From the NCBI GenBank assembly GCA_030605085.1, contig JAUWBH010000110.1, forward strand, positions 1 through 20,705: a stretch of 20,705 nucleotides of DNA, in the 5' to 3' direction. This document shows positions 1 through 8,749 of this stretch, in pieces (positions within the stretch are counted from its first letter, which is position 1; every line of letters begins with the position of its first letter). The DNA comes from Promethearchaeota archaeon. GTDB taxonomy: Archaea > Asgardarchaeota > Lokiarchaeia > Sigynarchaeales > SOKP01. The notes below the pieces were generated by a model. That model saw nothing but the letters and a program-made list of their open reading frames with translations, ran no database searches and was not told the origin of the DNA. The translations under genes and the position numbers were made by a program.

Positions 1-57
1 ACCTTGCAACGCAATTTATTTAAGACCTTGGATTTGAGGCAATTTACTGAAAAATAA
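1..57 (+). CDS. Possible C-terminal end of a gene entering from the left
   Basis: The first frame is open from base 1 to a TAA at 55-57 and encodes 18 residues ending in LRQFTEK. The composition is plausible for a protein tail, but the stretch is too short to identify and could be chance. No other signal supports it. Confidence 0.25.
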   Translation, partial: TLQRNLFKTLDLRQFTEK

Positions 58-215
58 GATTTGTGTAGTAACAAAAAAATAAGATTCTTTAATTAGAAGC
101 CATGAGATCTTATTATAAAAAATAACTTTGAAAGTCAAGTAATAATAATTTTTTTACTTTATTACTTTATTTACTTTGTTTAAATAACTTATCTTAAAAT
201 TATATGGTTTTGGTC

Positions 216-839
216 TTAAATTTTTTTAGATAATTTTTCTTCCATAAGTTCTTTTCCGTACAATTTAGCTAGAGCAAATAATTCTGGACTTGAGAACTGA
301 AATTTAAAAAGAAAATCGCTAAAAATTTTATTGTAAAAATGTAAAAGATCTTCGTTTTTATTTTGAATTTCATAACAATATATTACATCTAGTTGTTTTG
401 CCTTTTCAACTACATTATCTCTACTTATCCTAAGATCTTTAGAAGAAAATCCTCCGAAGATTTTTACTATATCAACAGTCGCAAGAATGGATAATCCTTT
501 AAATTGAAAATAATCAATAAATTCTTCGTATTTATTTTTATCATACTCATTTATCGATTCTAAATCGTATAAATTTAATACAAGCATTATTACATCCAGG
601 TTTTTAATGTTTTTATGGTTGTAAACGATTTGATCGAGATTATCGGCTAAAAAACCTCTTATTTTAATAGGAATTTGCTCAAAAACAATAAAAAACTCAA
701 ATTGTCTTTTAGTATTTTCTTTATCATTAGGAGGATTACTCTCAATAGCTAGGTTGTTTAAATATTCTATAAATATTTCCTTTCCAGAGTTTTTTGAACC
801 AACAAGCCCGAAATACAAGCTATAGCTAATTCTTTTCAA
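216..839 (-). CDS. Degenerate small-GTPase-like protein
   Basis: This is a 207-residue protein with the size and opening of a Ras/Arf-type GTPase. An N-terminal hydrophobic strand (YSLYFGLVG) runs into a P-loop-like GSKNSGKE at residues 14-21. The residue after GK is Glu, where GTPases have Ser or Thr to hold Mg2+. No clear DxxG or WDxAGQ switch II is visible. The NKxD position seems to be replaced by ATVDIV, so nucleotide binding is probably weak or lost. The C-terminal third is helical. Asgard genomes carry large families of such GTPases, including divergent ones, so a scaffold or regulatory role is possible but not shown. It is divergent from the transporter gene that starts at 902, with about 60 bases between the starts. 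ATG start. Confidence 0.6.
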   Translation of the reverse strand: MKRISYSLYFGLVGSKNSGKEIFIEYLNNLAIESNPPNDKENTKRQFEFFIVFEQIPIKIRGFLADNLDQIVYNHKNIKNLDVIMLVLNLYDLESINEYDKNKYEEFIDYFQFKGLSILATVDIVKIFGGFSSKDLRISRDNVVEKAKQLDVIYCYEIQNKNEDLLHFYNKIFSDFLFKFQFSSPELFALAKLYGKELMEEKLSKKI

Positions 840-901
840 GAGTTTTCTTTTTTAAAAATGTTAATTTATTATAATTAATTAAATCTTTTTAATATAAAAT
901 T

Positions 902-1882
902 TTGATTAAATTTTTGATGAGAGTTTTTCAGAAAACATACAAAATTGGAATAACGTTTTATTTTCTATTATTAATTTTGATGGTTATCATTTGGAGTGTT
1001 TCTTTCGTTATTGTTGATATTGCTGTGGAATATATTCCGCCACTATCTCTTGCTTTATATCGATTCATTGTTGCTTCTGCTTCCTTTTTGATAATAGATA
1101 TTTATTTTAAATTAAATAAGAAGAAAAAACATAAAAATAGTCAGATAAAAAACGATTTACAAAAATTTTCACATAAAGAATTGTTCTTAATCTTAATAGC
1201 AAGTTTTACTGGTGTATCCCTCTTCTTTTTTGCCCAATATAACGCAATACAATTAATTGGACCATCGTTACCAGCACTGTTCGTCTGTTTATTAGCACCT
1301 ATTCTTATTGCGATATTTTCGCTTCTCTTTTTTAAAGAAAAATTAACTAAACTTAAGATATTAGGTTTTGTAATAGCTACAGTCGGAAGTTTCTTGTTAA
1401 TTACAGGTGGAGATATAACAACGCTCACACCAGATAATCCGAATTTTTTTGGATACTTACTTGGAATAGCACAACCTCTATTATGGGCAATTTATACAAT
1501 TATAATTAAAAAAATATCAAAAACAGAAAAAAAATCCGATCTTCAGATCCTTAAATACATCTCCTACTTAGGAACAATTGAATTATTTTTATTTGTATTG
1601 TTGAATAACGAGTTATTAATTTTTATTGAGAATTTTTTTAATATCCTAATATTTTTAGCGGCTTTATATCTGGGTGTTGGATGTTATGTTGTCGGCTATT
1701 TTATTTGGCAGCGTTCTCAAAAAGAGCTCAGTTCTTCTAAAGTCGCGTCTTTTTTGTATGTAGAACCGTTTTTAACCCTATTCTTTTCCTTTCTTCTTCA
1801 AAGAAGCGAAACGATTGTTTTATGGAACATTATTGGTGGAATTATTGTTTTAATCGCTGTTATCATCATAATTTATAAATAA
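902..1882 (+). CDS. EamA/DMT-family membrane transporter
   Basis: This 326-residue integral membrane protein has about ten hydrophobic segments in two similar halves, as in the drug/metabolite transporter (EamA) family. The first half holds the typical IIWSVSFVIVDIAVEYIPP and LSLALYRFIVA stretch. The second half begins near LLGIAQPLLWAIYTIIIKK. The end of each half carries the usual substituted-aromatic pattern (LFFFAQYNAIQLIGPSLPAL; FLYVEPFLTLFFSFLL). Such proteins export or import small metabolites, but the substrate cannot be told from sequence. The frame opens at a TTG at 902; an ATG at 917 (MRVFQKTYK) is an equally good start. No strong Shine-Dalgarno is visible. Confidence 0.85.
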   Translation: MIKFLMRVFQKTYKIGITFYFLLLILMVIIWSVSFVIVDIAVEYIPPLSLALYRFIVASASFLIIDIYFKLNKKKKHKNSQIKNDLQKFSHKELFLILIASFTGVSLFFFAQYNAIQLIGPSLPALFVCLLAPILIAIFSLLFFKEKLTKLKILGFVIATVGSFLLITGGDITTLTPDNPNFFGYLLGIAQPLLWAIYTIIIKKISKTEKKSDLQILKYISYLGTIELFLFVLLNNELLIFIENFFNILIFLAALYLGVGCYVVGYFIWQRSQKELSSSKVASFLYVEPFLTLFFSFLLQRSETIVLWNIIGGIIVLIAVIIIIYK

Positions 1883-1987
1883 AAAAATAAGAAACGCTAT
1901 CTTTCTTGATACTTAAGGTTCTTAATTGATGTTAAGTTTATTTCAATGTTTATGAATCTCATTTGCAGATGCCGCAAATTTAAAAAA

Positions 1988-2302
1988 TTATTTAAAGTAC
2001 TTTTTAGATTGCTTAATTTCAGCAATAATCTCCTCTTTAGATTGATCTGGAGGATGTATATTTTCTCTTTGAACATATTCCATTATTTCATATAGAGATA
2101 CATTTGCTTGTGAAGCCGCTTCTTGTAAGCTAACAATACCCTTTTGATATAATTCTGTCATCTGTTTTATTTCATACTCTTTCAGTTTTTGTAATATGAA
2201 TTTCCTTACAAGAGCAGAACGATCAATCTTTTCTTTTTTGGCAATCTTATCTAATTTTTCAGCATCCTCATCATCTATTCTCGTCCTTATGGTTTTACTC
2301 AT
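1988..2302 (-). CDS. Ribbon-helix-helix antitoxin-like protein (UPF0175-like)
   Basis: I place the start at the ATG at 2302, not the upstream in-frame ATG at 2317, because a good Shine-Dalgarno (AAGGAG, then six A) precedes it and the protein then begins MSKTIRTRIDDEDAEKL. Residues 1-45 match an RHH DNA-binding fold: a beta strand followed by two helices, with KIDRSALVRKFI. Residues 50-80 (ELYQKGIVSLQEAASQANVS) resemble the second helical part of UPF0175 antitoxins, which pairs with PIN-domain toxins. Its start overlaps the stop of the PIN gene by 8 bases, so the two are translationally coupled, with the toxin first. The likely role is to neutralise the toxin and autoregulate the operon. Confidence 0.7.
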   Translation of the reverse strand: MSKTIRTRIDDEDAEKLDKIAKKEKIDRSALVRKFILQKLKEYEIKQMTELYQKGIVSLQEAASQANVSLYEIMEYVQRENIHPPDQSKEEIIAEIKQSKKYFK

Positions 2303-2799
2303 TTTTTTCTCCTTCATTTGAGATTAATTCTAAAAATACTGAGACTCTATTAGCAGATGTGCCATTAACACCCTTAAGTTCATTAAGTATGTTGATAAAT
2401 TTCTTTTTGTCGATAATTTTTTTCAATAATTGGTTATAAAAGAATGTATCTAATTCCATGAAAGGAATTTTCAAGCTTTTAAATTTTTTATTTGCACGGA
2501 TATCTGAGCTGATGCAAATCCCCTCTTTTTTCGCTAAAATATAGCAGCTGGTTTCGCTAGGATCTCTGAACTTGGATAAATCTGATGATATATCTATAGG
2601 AATTATAGGGATTTGGTTCTTTTCGAGAAAATTCTTAGCATTATAAGCATCTGGGTATTTATTTTCTATATCTTTCTCAATGACTTCATTATATACACTC
2701 TTACCAATGACTATATCATCATCAATTAATTTGATAAATTCTTGTGATAACCCTGTTTTAACTGTATATCAGTGCGTTTGCATCTAATATAAGTCTCAT
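2295..2799 (-). pseudogene. PIN-domain toxin-like gene with a one-nucleotide frameshift near its start
   Basis: The gene starts at an ATG at 2799 and reads MRLILDANALIYS, a classic PIN opening with the first catalytic Asp, then hits TAA at 2760-2758. The next frame continues from there as KTGLSQEFIKLIDDDIVIG to the stop at 2295 without further interruption. It includes YNEVIEKD, a DPSE..CYILAKKEG stretch and a late acidic motif, CISSDIRANKK. The whole would be a ~168-residue Mg2+-dependent RNase of VapC type. Changing frame at AGT-TAA-AA by +1 restores it. This may be a sequencing error in an A run, a real loss of the toxin, or programmed +1 shifting at a slow stop codon. The coupled antitoxin gene is intact. 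Confidence 0.65.
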
Positions 2800-2888
2800 A
2801 TATAAATTATATACAAATGATTATATTAAAATTTGTGTTGTATACAATAATTTAATTTTAAATCAAATCAAATCGAGTCAAATCTCTT

Positions 2889-3011
2889 TTAGATAAATTG
2901 TTTAAAACAATCGCAACAAGGAATTCCGAGAGTTATTTTATTAATGTATTTATTATCAAAATACTGCGATTTGTCTAATAACTTTAACAAGTTCTCTTTA
3001 AGTCTTATTTT
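2889..3011 (-). other. Short open frame with a CCxC cysteine cluster and no standard start
   Basis: A frame of 40 codons ends at TAA 2891-2889 with GIPCCDCFKQFI. It has no ATG or GTG, only a TTG at codon 8, and it begins beside a long A run on this strand (3019-3031). The composition looks coding and the CCDC cluster could bind metal, but it may be a gene remnant. The rest of 2800-3056 shows only AT-rich sequence. Confidence 0.25.
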
Positions 3012-3056
3012 ATTTGGAAAAAAAAAAAAATAAAAAATTAAAATGTGTTTTTCAAC

Positions 3057-3650
3057 TTAATTCTGTTTAAACTTATCATATAATTTCCTAATTAACGCTC
3101 TAAAAGCGTCAGTTACGCCCTCTCCTGTTAAAGCACTCGTTAAATAGTATCCATCAAAATCATGCTTTTTCTTAAGTATATCTACATTAACATTCGATGT
3201 AGGTTTGTCTTTGTTATTTAGTAATTCTTTATCGATCAGATCAATTTTGTTACCAAATAAGACTATTGGAATCTTTTTTACATTTTTTGTAATATCTTTA
3301 TACCACATACTGATATTTTCAAAACTCTCTTCACCGAGTTTATTATCTTCATGAGAAAACACAATTATCGCAGCTTTGCTTCCCTTATAGAAACTTTGGC
3401 GTAGTTTTTTAAATGTATCTTGTCCTGCAATATCCCACATAAACAATTCACAAGGTACTCCATCTATTTCTTCTGTAAATTTAGTAAATTGTGCGCCTAA
3501 GGTCATTATATAATCCTTATTAAACTCCCCTTTTGTGAATCGTTGAATGAGGCTTGTTATTGGCGTTTACTGCAAATGGCGGTAAACTTTACCTACAGCC
3601 CCATCACCGACAACTGTGATTTTGAAAACGAATCCTGCGCTCATCCTCAT
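3057..3650 (-). CDS. Ras/Rab-like small GTPase, frame interrupted by a 30-nt insertion in the P-loop
   Basis: The N-terminal part (ATG at 3650 or, with AGGTG five bases ahead, 3644) reads FKITVVGDGAVGK. After 30 extra bases with an in-frame TAA, the frame resumes as TSLIQRFTKGEFNKDYIMTL. Joined, this is a perfect G1 motif GDGAVGKTS. The remainder has TLGAQFTKF (switch I region), WDIAGQDTF (G3), GNKIDLID (G4) and TSALTGEG (G5), giving a joined protein of 187 residues, the usual size. It would hydrolyse GTP and act as a molecular switch in the Asgard GTPase network. The 149-residue frame starting at the internal Met (3506) lacks the P-loop and is unlikely to be a working product. It lies just downstream of the 1578-residue coiled-coil gene on the same strand. 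Confidence 0.85.
3558..3587 (-). other. 30-nt hairpin insertion in the GTPase P-loop
   Basis: This segment lies between the codons for Gly-Lys and Thr-Ser of the P-loop. On the coding strand it starts GTTTACCGC, has a 5-base loop CATTT, and continues GCAGTAAAC. That is a 9-position stem with one C-A mismatch, starting exactly at the 5' junction and leaving a 7-base 3' tail. Translation would give seven codons including TAA. The boundary is certain to within one base. That it is an insertion follows from the GTPase family motif. Confidence 0.8.
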
Positions 3651-3694
3651 CACCTATGATAATAACTTAATTTTTTCAATTGAATTTTAATTAA

Positions 3695-3702
3695 TTTATA
3701 AA
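3695..3702 (-). promoter_or_regulatory. Probable TATA box of the small GTPase gene
   Basis: TTTATAAA lies about 45 bases upstream of the GTPase start, which would put initiation about 20 bases before the ATG. Location and composition fit an archaeal TATA element, but the surroundings are AT-rich, so this is tentative. Confidence 0.35.
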
Positions 3703-3744
3703 CATTCAAATAATGTTTTACGATTTTTAATAATTATTTTAAAA

Positions 3745-3756
3745 GTCAATATTGAC
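3745..3756. promoter_or_regulatory. 12-bp perfect palindrome upstream of the GTPase gene
   Basis: GTCAATATTGAC is a perfect palindrome, 95-105 bases upstream of the GTPase start and about 75 bases after the stop of the coiled-coil gene. It could be an operator for a dimeric regulator. It recalls the GTCAATAAAA arm of the inverted repeat at 16170-16198, sharing GTCAAT. Function is unproven. Confidence 0.3.
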
Positions 3757-3829
3757 ATTATATTTAATTACTTAAAAGTAAAAATAAAAATAAAATGTAA
3801 GATTTTTGTTTTAAAATTTTTTTTAAAGC

Positions 3830-6800
3830 TCAATTTTCATTGATTCTGTCCAATTTCTCTTTCACTTTTACACCAATACTAGCAAGTTTAGTAATCATCT
3901 TGCTATCGCCTTTTATAGCGTTCAGATTAACATTTTCGCGATTAGACTTGATGCTTTCCTCTAGCATCTTTATAAGTTCCAATATTATTGCCAATACATC
4001 TTCTATCTTTTTCCTCTTAAGAGATTTTTTTGCTTCTTTCGCCAATCTCTTTCTAAGAGCACTTTCTTCCTTACGTGCCCTTCTCGCCTCTTTTGCCAAC
4101 CTCTTTCTACGTGCTTTTTCCTCTCTACGTGCCCTTCTCGCCTCTTTTGCCAACTTCTTTCTACGCGCTTTTTCCTCTCTATATGCTTGTTTAGCCGCTC
4201 GTGCCTCAGCTTTCTTTCTTGCTTTTCTTTCCCTAATCTCTTTCTTTATGTCTTTGATAATACCAAAATACTTGTCTACTAAATCGTTTCTGTTAATGAA
4301 ATTAGCAATCCTTATGATTTTCCAGCAATCGCTAATAGCTTTTTTAAATTTCTCGTTTTCTCGGTTAATTCTAACGTTTTCCTTTAGATTCGCGATTTGT
4401 TCCATTATATCTTCGTATTTCTCTTCCACCTTTTTCCATTTAAGAAGTTTTTTCAATTTTTTCGCCAATCTCTTTAGAAGTGCTTTTTCTTCTTTACGCT
4501 CTCTCTTCTTCTCTTTTGCTAATCTCTTTAGAAGTGCTTTTTCCTCTTTGCGCTCTCTCTTCTTTTCTTTTGCTAATCTCTTTAGAAGTGCTTTTTCCTC
4601 TTTAAGAGCCTTTTTTGTAGCTCGCGCTTCAGCTTTTTCTCTTGCCTTTGCCTCTTTACGAGCCTTTTTAGCATCTCTTTTCATTTGATTTCTACGAGCT
4701 TTTCTTTCTTTAATCTCCTGTTTAATCTCCATAATAACTCCATAGTATTTTTCTAACAAATCTTTTTCATTGATTAAATAGGCAAGTTTTATAATATTCC
4801 AGCAGTCCTTTGTTGCAGCTTTAAACTCTTCGTTCTCGCGATTAGTCCTAACGCTTTTCTCTAATCTTGATAAGTGTTCCATTATTAACGCGCGTTTCTC
4901 TTCTGCTCTTTTCGTTTTTAGAAGCATTTTCAGTTCCTTCGCTAGCATCTTGTTGCGGGCTATTTCTTCCTTACGAGCTATTATCGCCTCTCTTGCTAAT
5001 CGTTTTTGACGTGCTTTTTCTTCCTTACGAGCTCTTTTCGCCTCTCTTGCTAATTGTTTTTTAAGTGCTTTTTCTTCCTTTCGAGCTATTTTCGCCTCTT
5101 TTGCCAATCTCTTTTTGCGTGCTATTTCTTCTTTAAGTGCCTTTTTAGCAGCCTCCGCCTCTGCTTTTTCTCGTGCTTTTTCTTCTTTACGAGCTTCTTT
5201 AGCTTCTCTTTTCAATTGTTTTTGACGGGCTTTTGTTTCCTTCGTCTCCTGCTTAATCTCTTTAATAATAGCATAATATTTTTCTACTAAATCTCTTTCG
5301 CCAATCAGATAAGCAAGTCTAATAATTCTCCAACACTCTCTAATAGCAGTTCTAAATTTATTATTTTCGCGATTTTTCTTTACGCTGTTCTCTAATTCCG
5401 CTATTTGCTCTACTATAATTCCGCGTTTCTCATCAGAAATTTCCATTTTGCGAGCTTTTCTCTCTTCTTTTGCCAACCGCTTTTGAAGTGCTTTTTCTTC
5501 CTTACGAGCTCTTTTCGACTCTCTTGCTAATTGTTTCTTAAGTGCTATTTCTTCTTTAAGCGCTTGTTCCGCTTCTCTTGCCAACCTCTTTCTATGTGCT
5601 TTTTCCTCTTTACGAGCTTTTTTAGCTTCTTGTGCATCTGCTTTCTTTTTAGCTTTTCGGTCTTTAATTTCTTTCTTAGTTTCTTTAATAATATCGAAAT
5701 ATTTTTCTGCTATATCATTTTCGTTGACATAATAAGCAAATCTGACAATATTCCAACAATCACCTATAACAGCTTTAAAATCTTCATTTTCGCGATTCGA
5801 TTTGACAGTTTCTTCCAACCACGCGATTTGTTCCATTATTATATTGTACATTACTTCCGTTTTTTTCTCTTTTAAAGCAGCTGTAGCTTTTTTAGCTATT
5901 AATTTTTTAACTGCTTTCTCTGCTTTAAGAACTCTTTCCTCTTCTATAGTTCTTGCTTTTTCGAACTCTTCTTTTGCTTTGATCGCTTTTCTCTCCCTTT
6001 TTGCTAATTGCTTGTAAAGTGCTATTTCCTCTTTACGTGCCTTTTTTGCTTCTTTTGCCAACCGCTTTTTAAGTGCTATTTCCTCTTTGAGAGCTTTTCT
6101 CGCCGCTCGTACTTCTTCTTTTTCTCGAGCTTTTTCCTCTTTAGTTTTTGCCTTTTCTAGCGCTTTTCTTTCCCTTAGCTCTTTTTTCGTCTCTTTTAAA
6201 ACACCAAAATATTTTTCTACTAAATCCTTTTCGTTAAGAAAATAAGCAAGCCTGAATATTTTCCAGCAATCCCTTATAACTTCTTTCAATTCGTCGTTTT
6301 CACGATGGATATTAACATCTTCCTCTAATTTTGCTAGTTGTTCAAGTAATAAAGCTCGTTTCTCTTCCGCTATTTCCATTTTAAGAGCTTTTCTCTCTAT
6401 CCTTGCCAATTTCTTTTTAAGTGTTTCTTCTTCCTTACGAGCTTTTTCAGCTGCTCTCGCTTCTTCCTTTTCTCGCACTTTTTTCTCTTTTTGCGCTATT
6501 TTCGCAGCTCTCGCTTCTTCTTTTTTGCGAACTTTTCGGTCTTTAATTTCTTTTTTAATGTCCTGAATAACACCAAAATATTTATCAACCAAATCCTTTT
6601 CGTTGATAAAATAACCTAAACTGATGATCTCCCAGTAATCGCTAATAGCTTCTCTAAAATTTTCTTTTTCTCGGTTTAATCTAACGCTTTCTTCTAATTT
6701 CGCTACTTGCTCCATTATTTCTTCTCGTTTCATTTCCACTTTTTTCCTTTTTCGAGCTTTTTTCGCTTCCCGTGCTTTTACTTTTTCTTCTGCTATTTGC

Positions 6801-8566
6801 TTATTAAGAGCTTCTTTCGCTTCTAAAGCTTCTCGCTTTTTAAGTGCTTTTCCCTCTCTCTTAGTTTCTCGCGCTTTTAATTTATCTTCCGCTTTTTGCC
6901 TCTTAAGTGCTATTTTCGCTTCAAAAGCCTTTCGCCTTTTAAGTGCTTTTCCATCTTTTTTCGCTTCCCGAGCTTTGACCTTATCTTCTGCTTTTTGCTT
7001 CTTAAGTGCTATTTTCGCTTCCCGTGTTTTTATTTTACTTTCAGCCTTTTGCTTCTTAAGATCTTCTTTCGCTTCCAATGCTTCCTTCTTTGTAAGTGCT
7101 TTTCCATCTTTTTTAGCTTCCCGAGCTTTAACCTTATCTTCCGCTTTTTGCTTCTTAAGTGCTATTTTCGCTTCACGTGTTCTTACTTTATCTTCAGCTT
7201 TTTGTTTCTTAAGAGATATCTTTGCTTCCCTTGTTTTTACTTTATCTTCAGCTTTTTGTTTCTTAAGAGCTATCTTTGCTTCCCGTGCTTTTAGTTTTAC
7301 TTCTTGTTCGTCTTCCTTAAGAGTCATTTCCGCTTCTAATGCTTCTTTCTTTTTAAGTGCTTTTGCTCTTTTTAGTGCTCTTTTACCGGTTAACGCCTGG
7401 GCTTTTTTATCTGCTTCTTGCTGCTTAAGAGCTTCCTTCGCTTCTAAAGCTTCTTGCTTCTTTAGTTCTTTTTCCTTTATTCTTGCTTCCCGTGCTTTCA
7501 TTTTATCTTCCGCCTTTTTCTTCTTAAGATCTTCTTTTGCTTTTAAAGCTTCTGCCTTTTCTTGAGCTCTTTTTGCTTGTAATGCCTTTTCTTTCTCTAA
7601 ACCTTTTAATATCTCTTCTGTTTTTTGCTTTTCTAACGCTTTTTTCGCTTCTAAAGCTTTTAATTTCTCTTCTGTTTTCTTCTCTTTTAGATCTTTTTTC
7701 TCTTTTTTAGAGACTGCTTTTTCAATCATTTTTTGTGCTTCTAGAATCCTTTTCTCTTCTTCTGTTATTTCTTTTTCATGGATTCTTTTCGCTTCTAATG
7801 CCCTTTGTTCTTCCAAAGCTTTTTCTCTTTCTAAAGCTCTTTTCTCTTTAAGTGCTTCTTTCTCTGCTAAAGATAATTCATTTTCACGAGCCCTTCTTTC
7901 TTCGATTTCTTTTTTAATATCTTCTAAGAGCCCACTATATTTCTTGACTAAATCTTTTCTTCTGATTTGACCTGCAATTTTAGTTATTTTTTCGCTGTCA
8001 TCTATAATCGACTTTAAATCGTTATATTTACGATTTATTTTAATTTTATCTTCTAATTTTTCTATTTGTTCCATTCCCTTACCGTATTTCTTTTGGGCAC
8101 TTAAAATTTCTTTTTTAGCATCGCTTAATATCTGATCAAAATACTCATCTTTCTTTTTTTGAACAATCGGTTTCATTTCGTCGATTTTCGAGATTGCCTC
8201 TTCGAATTTAAGATTTAATCTAAGTCTAGAACTCTCTGCTAACGCATCTTCAATCTTCTCTACCGTCGCCTCATCTAATCTCTCCTCCGTAAAGAAGAAT
8301 TTGTAATCATAACGCTTTTGAACACCACCAATTACATCGCAACTACTGACAATAATATTCTTGTAAGAATTACGCCAAGAGCTTAGCTCTTCCGAAAATC
8401 CCGCAGTCTTGATTCTTTTTGTAGAATTAATCCTTTCCACATTTATTACCGTTTGTATTTTAAAGACTTTTTCAAAATGTTTCAAGAGAAACTCTTTAAT
8501 TTCTTCTTCTCTACCCTTAAATTTCTTCTTGTATTTTGAAAAAACATCTTCAATCTGCTGACTCAT
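3830..8566 (-). CDS. 1578-residue helical repeat / coiled-coil protein
   Basis: The protein is extremely rich in Lys, Ala, Glu, Arg and Leu. Residues 1-160 form a less biased domain (VFKIQTVINVERI, SSCDVIGGVQKRYDYKFFF). A ~55-residue helical unit then occurs eight times, beginning near residues 164, 617, 740, 909, 1050, 1228, 1387 and 1525. Its consensus is MEQIAxLEESVxxNRENExF, then DCWxIIRLAYxINEKDLVEK, then YFGxIKEIKKEI. The last copy is degraded. Between units run 60-400 residues of repeated ALEAKKALKKQKAEDKVKAR-type sequence, as expected for long single alpha helices or coiled coils. There are no membrane segments or signal peptide. A cytosolic spacer or scaffold is likely, perhaps cytoskeletal. 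The unit may be a small helical hairpin that binds a partner. I do not recognise a named family. ATG start at 8566. Confidence 0.85.
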   Translation of the reverse strand: MSQQIEDVFSKYKKKFKGREEEIKEFLLKHFEKVFKIQTVINVERINSTKRIKTAGFSEELSSWRNSYKNIIVSSCDVIGGVQKRYDYKFFFTEERLDEATVEKIEDALAESSRLRLNLKFEEAISKIDEMKPIVQKKKDEYFDQILSDAKKEILSAQKKYGKGMEQIEKLEDKIKINRKYNDLKSIIDDSEKITKIAGQIRRKDLVKKYSGLLEDIKKEIEERRARENELSLAEKEALKEKRALEREKALEEQRALEAKRIHEKEITEEEKRILEAQKMIEKAVSKKEKKDLKEKKTEEKLKALEAKKALEKQKTEEILKGLEKEKALQAKRAQEKAEALKAKEDLKKKKAEDKMKAREARIKEKELKKQEALEAKEALKQQEADKKAQALTGKRALKRAKALKKKEALEAEMTLKEDEQEVKLKAREAKIALKKQKAEDKVKTREAKISLKKQKAEDKVRTREAKIALKKQKAEDKVKAREAKKDGKALTKKEALEAKEDLKKQKAESKIKTREAKIALKKQKAEDKVKAREAKKDGKALKRRKAFEAKIALKRQKAEDKLKARETKREGKALKKREALEAKEALNKQIAEEKVKAREAKKARKRKKVEMKREEIMEQVAKLEESVRLNREKENFREAISDYWEIISLGYFINEKDLVDKYFGVIQDIKKEIKDRKVRKKEEARAAKIAQKEKKVREKEEARAAEKARKEEETLKKKLARIERKALKMEIAEEKRALLLEQLAKLEEDVNIHRENDELKEVIRDCWKIFRLAYFLNEKDLVEKYFGVLKETKKELRERKALEKAKTKEEKAREKEEVRAARKALKEEIALKKRLAKEAKKARKEEIALYKQLAKRERKAIKAKEEFEKARTIEEERVLKAEKAVKKLIAKKATAALKEKKTEVMYNIIMEQIAWLEETVKSNRENEDFKAVIGDCWNIVRFAYYVNENDIAEKYFDIIKETKKEIKDRKAKKKADAQEAKKARKEEKAHRKRLAREAEQALKEEIALKKQLARESKRARKEEKALQKRLAKEERKARKMEISDEKRGIIVEQIAELENSVKKNRENNKFRTAIRECWRIIRLAYLIGERDLVEKYYAIIKEIKQETKETKARQKQLKREAKEARKEEKAREKAEAEAAKKALKEEIARKKRLAKEAKIARKEEKALKKQLAREAKRARKEEKARQKRLAREAIIARKEEIARNKMLAKELKMLLKTKRAEEKRALIMEHLSRLEKSVRTNRENEEFKAATKDCWNIIKLAYLINEKDLLEKYYGVIMEIKQEIKERKARRNQMKRDAKKARKEAKAREKAEARATKKALKEEKALLKRLAKEKKRERKEEKALLKRLAKEKKRERKEEKALLKRLAKKLKKLLKWKKVEEKYEDIMEQIANLKENVRINRENEKFKKAISDCWKIIRIANFINRNDLVDKYFGIIKDIKKEIRERKARKKAEARAAKQAYREEKARRKKLAKEARRARREEKARRKRLAKEARRARKEESALRKRLAKEAKKSLKRKKIEDVLAIILELIKMLEESIKSNRENVNLNAIKGDSKMITKLASIGVKVKEKLDRINEN
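4467..4603 (-). repeat. 54-nt tandem repeat, about 2.5 copies, inside the coiled-coil gene
   Basis: Units at 4467-4520 and 4521-4574, with a partial third to 4603, are nearly identical in DNA and encode RKEEKALLKRLAKEKKRE. The near-identity shows recent expansion of the charged helix by unequal recombination or slippage. Confidence 0.85.
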
Positions 8567-8749
8567 AATTATGACACAAATATCTGTTTTTATATATAAT
8601 TATCCCTTTTTTGTATAAGTAATAACAGTATTATATTTTTATAATTACCCAAAAACAAGATGCAATTAATTAATATAACTTCTAGGATTTTGAAGCATAA
8701 ATAAAATGTCACACTGAAATAGAAAAAATGTTTTATAACAATAATTTGT

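Noticed and set aside
3057..3506. Complete 149-residue GTPase starting at the internal Met
   Set aside because: It would lack the P-loop, and the missing N-terminus is present just upstream beyond the 30-nt insertion.
3840..7565. Open frames on the + strand across the coiled-coil gene (Phe/Ser/Leu-rich)
   Set aside because: They are antisense shadows of Lys/Glu/Ala codons, with low-complexity products and no ribosome sites.
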